DNA from: Bin87 sp965204905
GTDB taxonomy: Bacteria; Chloroflexota; Dehalococcoidia; Lucifugimonadales; UBA3495
Assembly: GCA_965204905.1 (NCBI GenBank)
Contig: OZ242042.1
Span: 1,240,001-1,304,000, forward strand
Length of the DNA: 64,000 nucleotides
Direction: 5' to 3'
In this document: piece after piece, positions 41,525 to 50,612 of the stretch
How the letters are laid out: the number at the start of each line of letters is the position of its first letter
Position numbering within the stretch: position 1 is the stretch's first letter
Translations under genes and position numbers: made by a program
The notes under the pieces: model-generated
Database searches by the model: none
Told to the model about the DNA's origin: nothing
Seen by the model: the letters and a program-made list of their open reading frames with translations, nothing else

Positions 41525-43744
41525 CTAGAGGAAGCCCGATAGTTGCAAACCGGCACTGATTAACTGACCGACTCCTTGTGAGAAGCAAAAGTTCATTGTC
41601 GGTTTGGCAAGACGCCGAAATACGGAAGAACCGGACTTCGGTAGAGGAGGCGGGTCTGCCATGTCTTCGTCGTCATTATCGGTCCGGTCCAGGGCACGAT
41701 ATGCTAAGGCGCGGCTTTCGGAAGCTTCTTCGTGCTGCGGGTCCAGTGCCAGCACTCGGTCGTATTGCGCTATAGCATCGTTGTACATTCCCTGTTTGTA
41801 GTAGCTATCTCCGGTTCCGACATAGGCTTCGACATGGTCAGGATCGATCTCTGTAGCTCTCTTGTATTGTCGGAGCGCATCGGAGTACTGTTCTTGCTGA
41901 AAATAGACATCCCCCATCCCGCGCCAGCCTTCCGGATTGTTGTGGTTGAGTCGGATGGCCCGGGAGTAATTCTCCAACCCAGATTCTGGGTTTCCGTTAA
42001 GCAAGTAAGCGTCGCCGCGCCCAAGAAGCGCGTCAGCACGTTGTTCGTCGTCTAGGTTGTAGCTTAATGCCGTGGTATAGTCGGCAACTGCTGCCTCGTA
42101 TCCCTGCATCTCAACTTTGGCATTGGCCAAGTTCATGTAAATAGCGATAGCTTCTGCGTCGCTGGGGTTGTGCACAAGCGCCAAGTCCAGGTCTTCAACA
42201 GCGGCTTGGCAATCACCTTGTCGGGTTCTGACTGCCCCTCGGTTGATCAGAGCGTGGCGGTTGTAGGGCTCAAGTTCAATTGCCCGGTCCAAATCCACCA
42301 ACGCCCCGGTGTAATCCCCGATTTCGGCTTTGGTGGCCCCTCGATTACTGTGGGCGTCGGCATCACGAGGAGCCAGCGCAATAGCTAGGTCCAGGTCAGC
42401 AAAGGCACCTTCGTAATCCTCAAGCTTACGTCTAAGCTCGCCGCGATTGATGTACGACCAAACGTAACCGCCCGCCAGAGCCAGGGCTTTTTCGTAATCG
42501 TCGGAAGCCTTGTCATAGTCTCCTTTGAGGAACCACACGAAGCCTCGACCATTATAGTTGTCAGGGTTCGGATTCCGGGCAACAGCCGCGTTATAATCAG
42601 AAATGGCCTGGTTATAGTCACCTCTGAACTGGTTTGCGAAACCACGCAGGCTATAACCCCTCCAATCGTTGGGCGCCAGGTCAATGATGCGGTTGAAAGC
42701 GGCTATGGCGCCGTCATAGTCGCCCGTTCTGCGTTTGGAGATACCCAAGCCAACGTACACTTCAACCGCATGGCTAGGGTTGGCGACGATAGCATTATCC
42801 AAGTTACCAATGGTGAAGTGAAAGTCGTCATTGGCACCATCGATATCGCCATTTTTCCATTTGGCGACGCCCCGGTTAGCGTAGGCCAGCGCATGCTGGG
42901 GGTTGAGCGTGATGGCGCGGTCGTAATCGGCGATGGCGCCGGCATGGTCGCCCTGATCGCTTTTGGCAATGCCCCGGTTGTAATAGGCCAGAGCGTAGTC
43001 GGGGTTGAGTGCGATGGCTTGGTCGTAATCGGCGATGGCGCCGGCATGATCGCCCTGATCGCCTTTGGCAATGCCCCGGTTGTTGTAGGCCAGAGCGTAG
43101 TCGGGGTTGAGTGCGATGGCTTGATCGTAATCGGCGATGGCGTCAGGTAGGTCGCCCTGATCGCTTTTGGCGATGCCCCGGTTGTTGAACACCGTAGCAT
43201 GGTCGGGATTGAGTGCGATGGCGTGGTCGAAATCGGCGATGGCGCCGGCATGGTCGCCCTGCTGTCGTTTGGCGTTGCCCCGATTGTTGTACGCCGTAAC
43301 ATGGTCAGGGTTGAGTGCGATGGCGTGGTCGAAATCGGCGATGGCGCCGGCATGGTCGCCCTGCTGTCGTTTGGCGTTGCCCCGATTGTTGTACGCCGTA
43401 ACATGGTCAGGGTTGAGTGCGATGGCGTGGTCGAAATCGGCGATGGCGTCGGGTAGGTTGCCCTGCTGTCGTTTGGCGTTGCCCCGGTTGTAGTAGGCTA
43501 GAGCGTAGTCGGGGTTGAGGGCGATGGCTTGGTCGAAATCGGCGATGGCGTCGGGTAGGTCGCCCTGCTGTCGTTTGGCGTTGCCCCGGTGTGAGTAGGC
43601 CGGCGCGTATTCAGGATCGAGCGCGATGGCTTGGTCGTAATCGGCAATGGCGCCAGCGTAGTCGTCCTCGTCGGCTTTGGCATAGCCTTGGTTCACCAAG
43701 CGTTCGACTTGTTGCTGAATTTCTGACTGATTCTGATCTGGCAT
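41525..43744 (-). CDS. Tetratricopeptide-repeat protein
   Basis: A 739-residue protein made almost wholly of TPR units of 34 residues (for example YNNRGIAKGDQGDHAGAIAD). At least 17 units are visible; units 1-8 are nearly identical to each other and the later ones have diverged. The last 30 residues (FSQGVGQLISAGLQLSGFL) are hydrophobic and could touch a membrane. TPR arrays bind other proteins; the partner is unknown. No signal peptide is seen. The gene stands alone on the reverse strand. Confidence 0.9.
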   Translation of the reverse strand: MPDQNQSEIQQQVERLVNQGYAKADEDDYAGAIADYDQAIALDPEYAPAYSHRGNAKRQQGDLPDAIADFDQAIALNPDYALAYYNRGNAKRQQGNLPDAIADFDHAIALNPDHVTAYNNRGNAKRQQGDHAGAIADFDHAIALNPDHVTAYNNRGNAKRQQGDHAGAIADFDHAIALNPDHATVFNNRGIAKSDQGDLPDAIADYDQAIALNPDYALAYNNRGIAKGDQGDHAGAIADYDQAIALNPDYALAYYNRGIAKSDQGDHAGAIADYDRAITLNPQHALAYANRGVAKWKNGDIDGANDDFHFTIGNLDNAIVANPSHAVEVYVGLGISKRRTGDYDGAIAAFNRIIDLAPNDWRGYSLRGFANQFRGDYNQAISDYNAAVARNPNPDNYNGRGFVWFLKGDYDKASDDYEKALALAGGYVWSYINRGELRRKLEDYEGAFADLDLAIALAPRDADAHSNRGATKAEIGDYTGALVDLDRAIELEPYNRHALINRGAVRTRQGDCQAAVEDLDLALVHNPSDAEAIAIYMNLANAKVEMQGYEAAVADYTTALSYNLDDEQRADALLGRGDAYLLNGNPESGLENYSRAIRLNHNNPEGWRGMGDVYFQQEQYSDALRQYKRATEIDPDHVEAYVGTGDSYYKQGMYNDAIAQYDRVLALDPQHEEASESRALAYRALDRTDNDDEDMADPPPLPKSGSSVFRRLAKPTMNFCFSQGVGQLISAGLQLSGFL
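42880..43690. repeat. 102-base tandem repeats inside the TPR gene
   Basis: About eight tandem units of 102 bases encode the first TPR motifs. Two consecutive units (starting near 43219 and 43321) look identical throughout by eye, and neighbours differ at only a few bases, which suggests recent unit duplication or gene conversion. Confidence 0.85.
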
Positions 43745-43842
43745 AGTCGCCTCCGTTCATAGCGCTGCATAGCTACCTAACTCAGCCTATTGCAGGGTAT
43801 CAATGCAGCGGCGGGACATTGGCATAGCCTAAGTCCTCTCGA

Positions 43843-45087
43843 CTACCCCATCGCATTAACGTTCGCCATCCCCAGCCGGAACTGCCCCAAGTTGTCGTAG
43901 GCGCTGGTGTTGACCATGAAGTGTTGCGCGGCGGCGTTGATGTCCCTCATGCACCGTTGCAGGACGCGGTCGTTGTAAATCGCGCTGCCACCGCCGTATC
44001 GAAACGCCGTCGTCGTAACCTGGCATGCCACGTCCGTGGCGTACACGCATGCGCCCCGCAGCCTCAACTGCCGCTCCAGGTCCGGCCGTTCCTCGCGCAG
44101 GCAGAACTCCCATGCGTCCTCCAACGCCTCCCGGCACAGCGCTCGGGCCGCTCTGAGTTGCTGGTCGCATTTGCCCAGATCATGCTGTAGCGCGCCCCGC
44201 AGGCCGATTGGCGATGCCAGGTAGCCTCGCTGGTACGATCCTGCCTGTAGCGCAATCTCGTCCAGCGCCCGCCTCGCCACGCCCAGCGCGAAAGCCGCGT
44301 GGTCGGGCGTAACAAACCCGGGCCTCCCCATCCAGAACATCGGCCCTCCCTTTCGTGGGTCGGTGGTCGGCAGGTCGAACGCCAACTCCTCTGGAACGAA
44401 ATAGTCCGTTAGCACGAAGTCGCGACTACCCGTGCCTTGCAGCCCCATCACCTGCCAGTTGTTCAGAAATTGAACATCCTCCACCGGGCAGGCCATAATC
44501 ATGTGCTCCGGCCCCGGTTCGTCGTCCCGCACAATGCGAAACCCGGCTAGCAGCCAGGAGGAATGCGCGGAACCGCTGGCGAACGGCCACCGTCCACTGA
44601 CCCTCCACCCGCCTTCCACCGGCGTCGCCAGACCTCGGGGTATCAGCGCCCCCGATGCTATGGGCATCCGGTCGCCTGGGAATATCCGCTCCACGCCTGC
44701 GTCGGGAATAAATGCCCCGCACAGGGCGGTGCTGGTGCTGTTGATGAACGCGCACCATCCCGCCGAAGTGTTGATGTACGAAAGCTCGTCGATCAGCTCC
44801 AGGTACAGGAGCGGGTCCACTTCCGGCCCACCCAATTCCCGTGGCACCTTCAACGACAGCAACCCCTCGCGATACAGCGCTTCCACCGACGACCACTCCA
44901 GCGTTTCGCCGGTATCGTTGGCCTCGGCGTCGGCTTCCAATACGGGCCGGATGCGGGCAATGGCATCCAGCAGGTCGCGGCGTAGCTCTTCCCGTTCGGC
45001 GGGCAACTGCGGGATGCCGAGCTCTTCCAGCGCAGTTACATCAAACGGATGGATCGCCTCCGTGGAGTCGGGGACAGCGGCGGTCAT
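43843..45087 (-). CDS. Acyl-CoA dehydrogenase-like flavoprotein (group D monooxygenase type)
   Basis: A 414-residue protein of the acyl-CoA dehydrogenase fold. It has an N-terminal helical domain (REGLLSLKVPRELGG), a central beta domain (GWRVSGRWPFASGSAHSSW) and a C-terminal four-helix bundle. The absence of the catalytic glutamate context of true dehydrogenases and the form RWPFASGS fit flavin-dependent monooxygenases such as DszC/HsaA. Its ATG overlaps the antitoxin stop by four bases, so it is coupled to the toxin-antitoxin unit upstream. Confidence 0.8.
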   Translation of the reverse strand: MTAAVPDSTEAIHPFDVTALEELGIPQLPAEREELRRDLLDAIARIRPVLEADAEANDTGETLEWSSVEALYREGLLSLKVPRELGGPEVDPLLYLELIDELSYINTSAGWCAFINSTSTALCGAFIPDAGVERIFPGDRMPIASGALIPRGLATPVEGGWRVSGRWPFASGSAHSSWLLAGFRIVRDDEPGPEHMIMACPVEDVQFLNNWQVMGLQGTGSRDFVLTDYFVPEELAFDLPTTDPRKGGPMFWMGRPGFVTPDHAAFALGVARRALDEIALQAGSYQRGYLASPIGLRGALQHDLGKCDQQLRAARALCREALEDAWEFCLREERPDLERQLRLRGACVYATDVACQVTTTAFRYGGGSAIYNDRVLQRCMRDINAAAQHFMVNTSAYDNLGQFRLGMANVNAMG

Positions 45088-45287
45088 GCAGCGGCCTCTT
45101 TGCTTCTTAGGGCTTGGATTTCATCGTCGGTGAGACCAAGCTGGTCTCGGAGTATCCGCAGTGCGATGCGACGGTCTTCATCATTGCCATCAAGGAGTTC
45201 GATTGCTGTTTCCTGCCGTAGGCGGGCAAACTCGGGATCTCGGTTTGCCCTATCTCTAACATAATCATCATGTCTGATAAGGGCCAT
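45084..45287 (-). CDS. Antitoxin of a toxin-first RelE/HigB-type module
   Basis: A 67-residue protein, HDDYVRDRANRDPEFARL then LLDGNDEDRRIALRILRDQL. Its length and its place 12 bases behind a RelE-like gene fit the antitoxin of a HigBA-like module. It resembles the solitary protein at 18805. The 3' end overlaps the flavoprotein gene by four bases. Confidence 0.65.
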   Translation of the reverse strand: MALIRHDDYVRDRANRDPEFARLRQETAIELLDGNDEDRRIALRILRDQLGLTDDEIQALRSKEAAA

Positions 45288-45299
45288 GGTTTCCCTCCT

Positions 45300-45601
45300 T
45301 TATGCGTAGCGTTCATAGAGGCGCCGTGCTCTGGAGATGTCCGAACGTTGTTGGGTGGACTTGTCTCCGGCAGTCAAGAGCAACACTAGCCTATTGCCCT
45401 GCCGACAGAAATACAGTCTGATGCCCGGCCCCTGCCCATCAAACGACGCTCGAATACTCCCGGTACGCCGGCAACAGGTTTGTAGTCTCCCCAATTCCCT
45501 TCTGCCATACGGTCAATCACGCTGAGGACTCGGTTAGCGGTAGTTGAATCCAGCCCGTCCAGCCACTCGCTGAATTCGGGTGTTTGCTGAATCTCATACA
45601 T
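45300..45601 (-). pseudogene. RelE/HigB-type toxin, frameshifted
   Basis: The reading frame from ATG 45601 gives MYEIQQTPEFSEWLDGLDS and GNWGDYKPVAGVPG, the first half of a RelE-like toxin. The second half (SIRASFDGQGPGIRLYF, then LLLTAGDKSTQQRSDISRAR) continues in another frame to 45300. The shift is at the GGG run (reverse strand, 45459-45461): one more G would restore a single protein of about 100 residues. It is inactivated, unless the shift is a sequence error. It starts five bases after ispG stops. Confidence 0.75.
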
Positions 45602-45606
45602 CGCGG

Positions 45607-46749
45607 CTAGACGCCCGTGGGCGTCTTCTCTATCTCCTCCATCAGCGCGTCCAGCATCTCGGCCTCTGCCACCACGCGCACCTTCTCCCCCTTGCGGAAG
45701 ATAATGGCCCGGCCCGCGCCGGCGGCGATCCCCACGTCCGCGTCCTTGGCCTCACCCGGCCCGTTGACCTCGCAGCCCATCACGGCGACCTTGACGTTCT
45801 TGTCCGTCCCTTTCAGCAGCGCGTCCACGTCGTTGGCCAGCTTGCGTATGTCCACGTCCGCGCGGCCACAACTGGGGCAGGCCACCATTACCGCGCCCTT
45901 GTCCCGCAGGTTCAACGATTTCAGAATCTCGTACCCCGCGATCACTTCCTCCACGCTGTCATCGCTCAACGACACCCTGATGGTATCGCCGATCCCCTCG
46001 TACAGCAGCACACCCAGGCCCACGGCAGTACGGATCGAACCGGACTTGGCGGTGCCCGCCTCGGTAATGCCCAGATGCAGCGGGTACGGGACCATCTCGC
46101 TGAGCTGCCGATAGGCTTCCACGGTGGTCGGGACGTCAAAGGCTTTCATGGAGATTTTGATCTGCTCAAAGTCCTGCTCTTCCAGCAGGCTGATTTCCCA
46201 CAGCGCGGTCGCGACCATGTGGTCAACCACGCTGTAATCGCCTTCCTGGGCCTCGCCCGCCTTGGGCAACTGGTTCACCAGGTCCATGTGCCGCGAGAAC
46301 CCTCGCGTCCGACCGATGCCTCCCACCGGCGGCAGGCTGCCGAAGTTCACGCCGATCCTGATGGGGATGTTCCGCTCTTTGGCCGTCTTCACCACCTCGC
46401 GCACCTGGTCCTCGTTCCGCAGGTTCCCTGGATTCAGACGCAGGCAATCCACTCCGCCGGCCGCGCACTCCAAAGCCAGTTGATAGTGGAAGTGTATGTC
46501 GGCAATCAGCGGGATGTTGATCTGCTTCTTGATTTCCGCCATCGCCTTGGCGGCTTCCATGTCCGGCACTGCCGAGCGGATGATCTCGCAGCCCGCCTCT
46601 TCCAGCTCGTGAATCTGCCGCACCGTGGCCCTGACGTCGCGGGTGTCCGTCTTGGTCATCGACTGCACCGTGATGTCGGCTCCGCCGCCGACCTTGACGC
46701 CGCCTACGTACACCGGCTTGGTAACGCGCCGCTTGGTCATCGTCATCAT
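45607..46749 (-). CDS. ispG: 4-hydroxy-3-methylbut-2-en-1-yl diphosphate synthase
   Basis: A 380-residue iron-sulfur enzyme of the MEP pathway. The cluster ligands C291, C294 and C326 and E333 have the spacing of the bacterial enzyme (CPSCGR, then GCEVNGPGE). VQSMTKTDTRDV and LIADIHFHYQLAL are the TIM-barrel marks. It converts 2-C-methyl-D-erythritol 2,4-cyclodiphosphate to HMBPP, so isoprenoids come from the MEP route in this organism. No other MEP gene is nearby. Confidence 0.96.
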   Translation of the reverse strand: MMTMTKRRVTKPVYVGGVKVGGGADITVQSMTKTDTRDVRATVRQIHELEEAGCEIIRSAVPDMEAAKAMAEIKKQINIPLIADIHFHYQLALECAAGGVDCLRLNPGNLRNEDQVREVVKTAKERNIPIRIGVNFGSLPPVGGIGRTRGFSRHMDLVNQLPKAGEAQEGDYSVVDHMVATALWEISLLEEQDFEQIKISMKAFDVPTTVEAYRQLSEMVPYPLHLGITEAGTAKSGSIRTAVGLGVLLYEGIGDTIRVSLSDDSVEEVIAGYEILKSLNLRDKGAVMVACPSCGRADVDIRKLANDVDALLKGTDKNVKVAVMGCEVNGPGEAKDADVGIAAGAGRAIIFRKGEKVRVVAEAEMLDALMEEIEKTPTGV

Positions 46750-47209
46750 CGCACCGCCATTCGGGGTTGTGGGACGCTATCGTTGCTATTGTCCGCAATC
46801 ATACATGATAGCCCGTTCCCCTTACCACCAGGCCGCCGCTCATCACAGCGCAATCTTGCCTTGACACGGACAATTATTACCCGTGGTTGCCAGTTCTTGC
46901 GGTAATATATGTCCTTCATACCTCGTAGCGGCGATTGCGCCTCCCACACGCTTGGCTTCCAATCCTGAGAATCTCCTGATACGGCAAATCTTGAGCGGAC
47001 GAGCCGGTTACAGGCCCATGCAACCGTTACAGCCGCAGTAGAAACCATGCCCGATTTATATGGTTGGCGATGGTGCTGGCCCGGTGCCGGCCCGTCGCTA
47101 TCCTACACGCCCGAGTATTCGGAAGTGCGTGGGTGCACAGCGCGCGAAAGTACACGGCTATGCGTTCGTGCGCGGTGACATGCGGGTGTCCGGTGATGTA
47201 AGCGGCTCA
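46750..47209. other. Intergenic region upstream of ispG
   Basis: About 460 bases between the divergent ispG and a small hypothetical gene. Short ORFs on both strands show no family resemblance. AT-rich patches near 46870-46920 could hold the ispG promoter, but I see no clear pair of boxes. Confidence 0.4.
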
Positions 47210-47506
47210 ATGAGCATACGTCGTTTCATCATTTTCTTGACGGCGTTGGCCCTCGTGCTAGGAGTATCGCTGTGGTGCTTCGACTATTGCGATAGACACA
47301 GATGGGAGGATCCACCGACAGACTCCGATGACATCATCTGTGGGCGAATGCCGGTCGCGGGACTGGACTACCTGAGCTGTAAAAATCCGGAAACCGGTGA
47401 GTGGGAGGATTACCTGCCGAAAACGCCTTTGCCAGATTGGGCTAGCCATTGCCGAGAAGAAGTTCGACAGGACGGGAATATTTGCTATAAATCCGGTTCC
47501 CGGTAG
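47210..47506 (+). CDS. Small membrane-anchored protein, hypothetical
   Basis: A possible 98-residue protein. FIIFLTALALVLGVSLWCF (about 6-24) is a membrane segment, followed by a Cys-containing hydrophilic part (IICGRMPVAGLDYLSCKNPE, HCREEVRQDGNICYK). The five cysteines suggest an exported, disulfide-bonded domain. No Shine-Dalgarno stretch is evident and no family is known, so the call is weak. Confidence 0.35.
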   Translation: MSIRRFIIFLTALALVLGVSLWCFDYCDRHRWEDPPTDSDDIICGRMPVAGLDYLSCKNPETGEWEDYLPKTPLPDWASHCREEVRQDGNICYKSGSR

Positions 47507-48359
47507 GCTCCCCTTTCTCCCTCAGAGTGGGGCAAGGAGAGTTCACTTTGGCGCGAGTCGTGATCCGTCGGTGGCAATTCCAGCGAAAAATACTAACCGC
47601 ATGGAGTTGCAGCGTGCCCGGGGCCTTTCGGTTTTCAAAACCCTACCCGCCATCCCCGCGCGGGAAAAGCCTGCCCCGCGCTCGATACGGGGTCCGGAAT
47701 AACGGGAATAATCAAAAATCCCCCAACTACTGACACCCTCCCCTTGCAATACCGCACGCACGTTCTCTACACTGTACTCCACATCGGTCGCCAAGCCCCT
47801 GGCCAGGGCCCAACGCCCGACACCGGCCAAATCCAAAATCGGGTCATCAGAGGTTCAGGATTCACGTTGCGCCCCCGGCGCAACACCACGGTCAAACCAA
47901 GTCGGATTTACATGCAACGCCGGCTCGCGCCTGAGGACGACCTATTCATCGTCATGGCCGAGACCGGTACGGCGGGTGTCACCACCGCTCCGCGAGGGCC
48001 GCAAGTCCCCTCTCCCCTGGCGGGAGAGGGTTAGGGTGAGGGGGAAATCCCTCATCGACCAATACGGTCAGCACGCGGAAGTCTAGGACGCAATATCGCA
48101 TACCACGCTCTGGCCGTAGCGCCGACGATTCTGAACCTCGCCGACCCGAATCAATCATCAATAATCCAGCAACTAGGAGAACCCAGAAAAAAGAAAACCG
48201 CGCAACCGTCAAACCAGGAGCGTTAATCCACAATGGGGACCGTCCCGTACCATCGCCACAAGGCCGACGAGCTTCTGAACCGTGCCGACTGCGCCATCGC
48301 CTTGCGCGATCCGCTCATCCTGAGCTCGTCGAAGGAGGCCGTCTCCGCACCCGGCTTTT
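47507..48359. other. Gene-poor, repeat-rich stretch
   Basis: No convincing gene. It holds a GTCATTCC-type mosaic (GCCTGCCCCGCGCTCGATAC near 47665-47690, shared with 51890), a CCCTCTCCC-type repeat (48007-48044) and a CTGAGCTCGTCGAAGGA piece (about 48328-48344). ORFs here are translations of these repeats. Confidence 0.6.
48007..48044. repeat. CCCTCTCCC-type palindromic repeat, copy 3
   Basis: CCCCTCTCCC and GGGAGAGGG pair around CTGGC, followed by TTAGGGTGAGGGG. Same family as 3294 and 26564. Confidence 0.8.
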
Positions 48360-48390
48360 TTGCACTCTCAAACCGGCATTGGAGTATAAT
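48360..48390 (+). promoter_or_regulatory. Possible promoter of xdhC
   Basis: TTGCAC (48360-48365) and a perfect TATAAT (48385-48390) are 19 bases apart, longer than the ideal 17. It lies 45 bases before the GTG start of xdhC. Confidence 0.5.
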
Positions 48391-48435
48391 GGTATGTGTT
48401 AGCCCCGCCGAATCAGGTTTCAGGCAGGTGATGTC

Positions 48436-49572
48436 GTGCGTGAAGTAATCCAGGAAGCCGTTAATCAACTGGACTCGGGGAGCCCTTGCGTCCTCGCTAC
48501 TGTGGTTCGCACCAAGGGGTCAACCCCCCAAAAGGCCGGCGCAATGCTCCTCGTGCGCGAGGACGGCACTGCCGTGGGCACGCTGGGTGGCGGCTGTGTC
48601 GAAGGCGACATCTGGTTTGCCGCTCGCGAAATCCTGCGCAACCACGGCGAGCCGGAGTTCAAGGACTACTACCTCAACGAGGACATTGCCGCCCGCGATG
48701 GCTTGGTCTGTGGCGGCACCATGTACTTCTACCTGGAACCCTTCTGGGACACCGATGACTTTACCGACATCGGCAACGAACTCATCGGAGCCTACGACGG
48801 CGCAGAGCCGGCCGCCCTGGCTACTATCGTAAGGTCCGACGGCGATACCGCTGCGTTGGGAGCCAAGTTGCTGCTCCGCTCTGACGGCTCCATCGTCGGC
48901 GGCATCGGAACCGCCGAACTCGATGAAATGGCTCTTGAAGTCGCCTCCCGTGTCGCCGCCGTCGGCGCCAACGAATCGGTCGCCATCGACGACCAAACCG
49001 AGCTGTTTGTGGAGGGTTTCACCACTCCGCCCACCCTGGTCATGGTCGGTGGCGGGCATGTTGGCAAAGCCACCGCTGATCTCGCCCATCGCCTCGGGTA
49101 CCGGGTGTACATAATCGACGACCGCGAGGATTTCTCCAACTCCGAGCGTTTTCCCTACGCCGAGGAAACCATCGTCACTCCCTACACCAACTGGGCCGAA
49201 CACCTGGACATCAACGTCAACAGCTTTATCGTTGTCGCGTCCCGCGGCCACTGGTTCGACGACGTGGCCCTGGAATCGGCCCTGACTACTCGCGCCCGCT
49301 ACATCGGCCTGCTGGGTAGCCGCCGCAAGACCCTGATGATCTACCAGCGTCTGCTCCAGGAAGGCCTCCCCCGTGAACGACTCGCCGAGGTGCGCGCCCC
49401 CATCGGCCTCGACATCGGCGCTCTCGAACCCGAGGAACTGGCCGTCAGCATCATGTCCGAGATCATCATGGCTCGTCGCGGCGGCAAGGGCAGCCCCATG
49501 ACCATGGATGATTGGTACTTGGAACGCGCCGAGCGCCGGGCTAACCGTGCCATGGGACTGCCGGCAGACTGA
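48436..49572 (+). CDS. xdhC: XdhC/CoxI-family molybdoenzyme maturation factor
   Basis: A 378-residue protein. The N-terminal XdhC/CoxI domain has ATVVRTKGSTPQKAGAMLLV and GTLGGGCVEGDIW; the C-terminal XdhC Rossmann domain has VMVGGGHVGKATADLAHRLG and GLLGSRRK. XdhC-type proteins bind molybdenum cofactor, help add the sulfido ligand and insert it into xanthine dehydrogenase or CO dehydrogenase-type enzymes. GTG 48436 is used. The mocA-like gene 350 bases on supports this role; the target enzyme is not in the window. Confidence 0.9.
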   Translation: MREVIQEAVNQLDSGSPCVLATVVRTKGSTPQKAGAMLLVREDGTAVGTLGGGCVEGDIWFAAREILRNHGEPEFKDYYLNEDIAARDGLVCGGTMYFYLEPFWDTDDFTDIGNELIGAYDGAEPAALATIVRSDGDTAALGAKLLLRSDGSIVGGIGTAELDEMALEVASRVAAVGANESVAIDDQTELFVEGFTTPPTLVMVGGGHVGKATADLAHRLGYRVYIIDDREDFSNSERFPYAEETIVTPYTNWAEHLDINVNSFIVVASRGHWFDDVALESALTTRARYIGLLGSRRKTLMIYQRLLQEGLPRERLAEVRAPIGLDIGALEPEELAVSIMSEIIMARRGGKGSPMTMDDWYLERAERRANRAMGLPAD

Positions 49573-49614
49573 CCCTCAGTTTGGGTTAGCTAACGCGACT
49601 ATTAGTTTCACCTC

Positions 49615-49887
49615 ATGGATCCGCAGGACGAATACGCCGAAATGCCCGAGGACATGCAGGAGTTTCTGCGTGAGTTGAGGGAGGACCCGGACGCGCTTTC
49701 CCTGATGCGGTCCCTCTGCATCATACCCGACGTCCGGGACCTGAGCTACGATCTCCGACGCGCGAACCTGTCCCCCGATTCGATGGTGCAACGGATCATT
49801 TACGACGTCATTGACGATGTAACCTTTCGCGACCAGTTCGTGGATCTGCTGTTTCGCGACTACATCCCTCCGGAACCCGAGTCCTGA
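49615..49887 (+). CDS. Small acidic protein between xdhC and mocA, hypothetical
   Basis: A 90-residue, strongly acidic helical protein (EYAEMPEDMQEFLRELREDP, MVQRIIYDVIDDVTFRDQFV). I recognise no family. Its place between two molybdoenzyme maturation genes in the same direction (42 and 57 bases away) suggests a shared transcript and perhaps a shared role. Confidence 0.55.
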   Translation: MDPQDEYAEMPEDMQEFLRELREDPDALSLMRSLCIIPDVRDLSYDLRRANLSPDSMVQRIIYDVIDDVTFRDQFVDLLFRDYIPPEPES

Positions 49888-49943
49888 CTAGAGCGCCCGT
49901 TTGCGAAAGCCAACCGGGCCCGCCAGTGCTGGAACATCCGATA

Positions 49944-50612
49944 ATGCCGACGCGCGAACTCGTGGGAAACTCCAACGAACCGCAATTCACGTCCGCCATA
50001 CTCCTCGCCGCCGGAGTATCCCGCCGCATGGGGACGCTGAAAGCGCTCCTGGATTGGCAGGGCCGTCCCCTCATCATGCACCAAATCGTCGCTCTCCGCG
50101 AGGCCGGCGCAGACGAGGTAGTCGTGGTGCTGGGCCACCGCGCCGACGAGCTTCAGGCCCGCATCGGGGCCAACCGCGACGTGTATTCCGTAGGCAACGT
50201 GCGGTGCGTCGTCAACTCGCACTATGCTGAGGGCAAAACCACGTCAATCAAAACCGGGTTGCGAGGCATTTCGACCGACCCGGACCACCGGGGCCCAATC
50301 CTCATGCTCAACGTGGATCAACCCCGCAGCGCAACCGTGATCCGGCAAGTTCTCGCAGCCCATGGCGAAGGCGACGCTCTGATTACTATCCCCACCTGTG
50401 GCGGAAAAGGGGGACACCCCATCGTAGTCAGTAGAAGCTTGCATGGGGAAATGCTTGAAATCAGCGAGGCCACCCAGGGTATGCGCGCGGTTACTCAACG
50501 CCACCAGGGAGAGACGCAGCGCGTGGAACTGGAGGCCCCGGAACTGCTTTGGGACGTCAACACGCCCGAACAGTATCAAGCGGCGCTGGCCGAATCCAGG
50601 TCGGTCAAGTAG
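49944..50612 (+). CDS. mocA: Molybdenum cofactor cytidylyltransferase-like protein
   Basis: A 222-residue NTP transferase. SAILLAAGVSRRMGTLKALL is the nucleotide-binding loop, VVLGHRADELQ and MLNVDQPRSATVIRQVL (metal-binding aspartate) follow, and GGKGGHPIVVSRSL is typical of MocA/CoxI-linked proteins. It should make molybdopterin cytosine dinucleotide, the cofactor form of xanthine dehydrogenase family enzymes. Either ATG 49944 or GTG 49926 could be the start; neither has a clear Shine-Dalgarno stretch. Confidence 0.82.
   Translation: MPTRELVGNSNEPQFTSAILLAAGVSRRMGTLKALLDWQGRPLIMHQIVALREAGADEVVVVLGHRADELQARIGANRDVYSVGNVRCVVNSHYAEGKTTSIKTGLRGISTDPDHRGPILMLNVDQPRSATVIRQVLAAHGEGDALITIPTCGGKGGHPIVVSRSLHGEMLEISEATQGMRAVTQRHQGETQRVELEAPELLWDVNTPEQYQAALAESRSVK

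Noticed and set aside
42880..43690. Regular 102-base repeats as a CRISPR or intergenic satellite
   Set aside because: They lie wholly inside an open TPR gene and encode the 34-residue motif in frame.
45300..45601. Programmed frameshift or recoded stop in the RelE-like toxin
   Set aside because: No X-XXY-YYZ slippery site or stimulatory structure is evident at the GGG run, and the two halves need a one-base change; a mutation or sequence error is simpler.
45580..46905. A 441-codon open frame antisense to ispG
   Set aside because: The product is His/Arg/Pro rich with no family resemblance, and ispG on the other strand is certain. Long antisense frames are usual at this GC content.
47543..48233. 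Several reverse-strand ORFs in the repeat-rich gap
   Set aside because: They contain translations of the CCCTCTCCC and GTCATTCC repeats (for example HPNPLPPGERG) and no other recognisable sequence.
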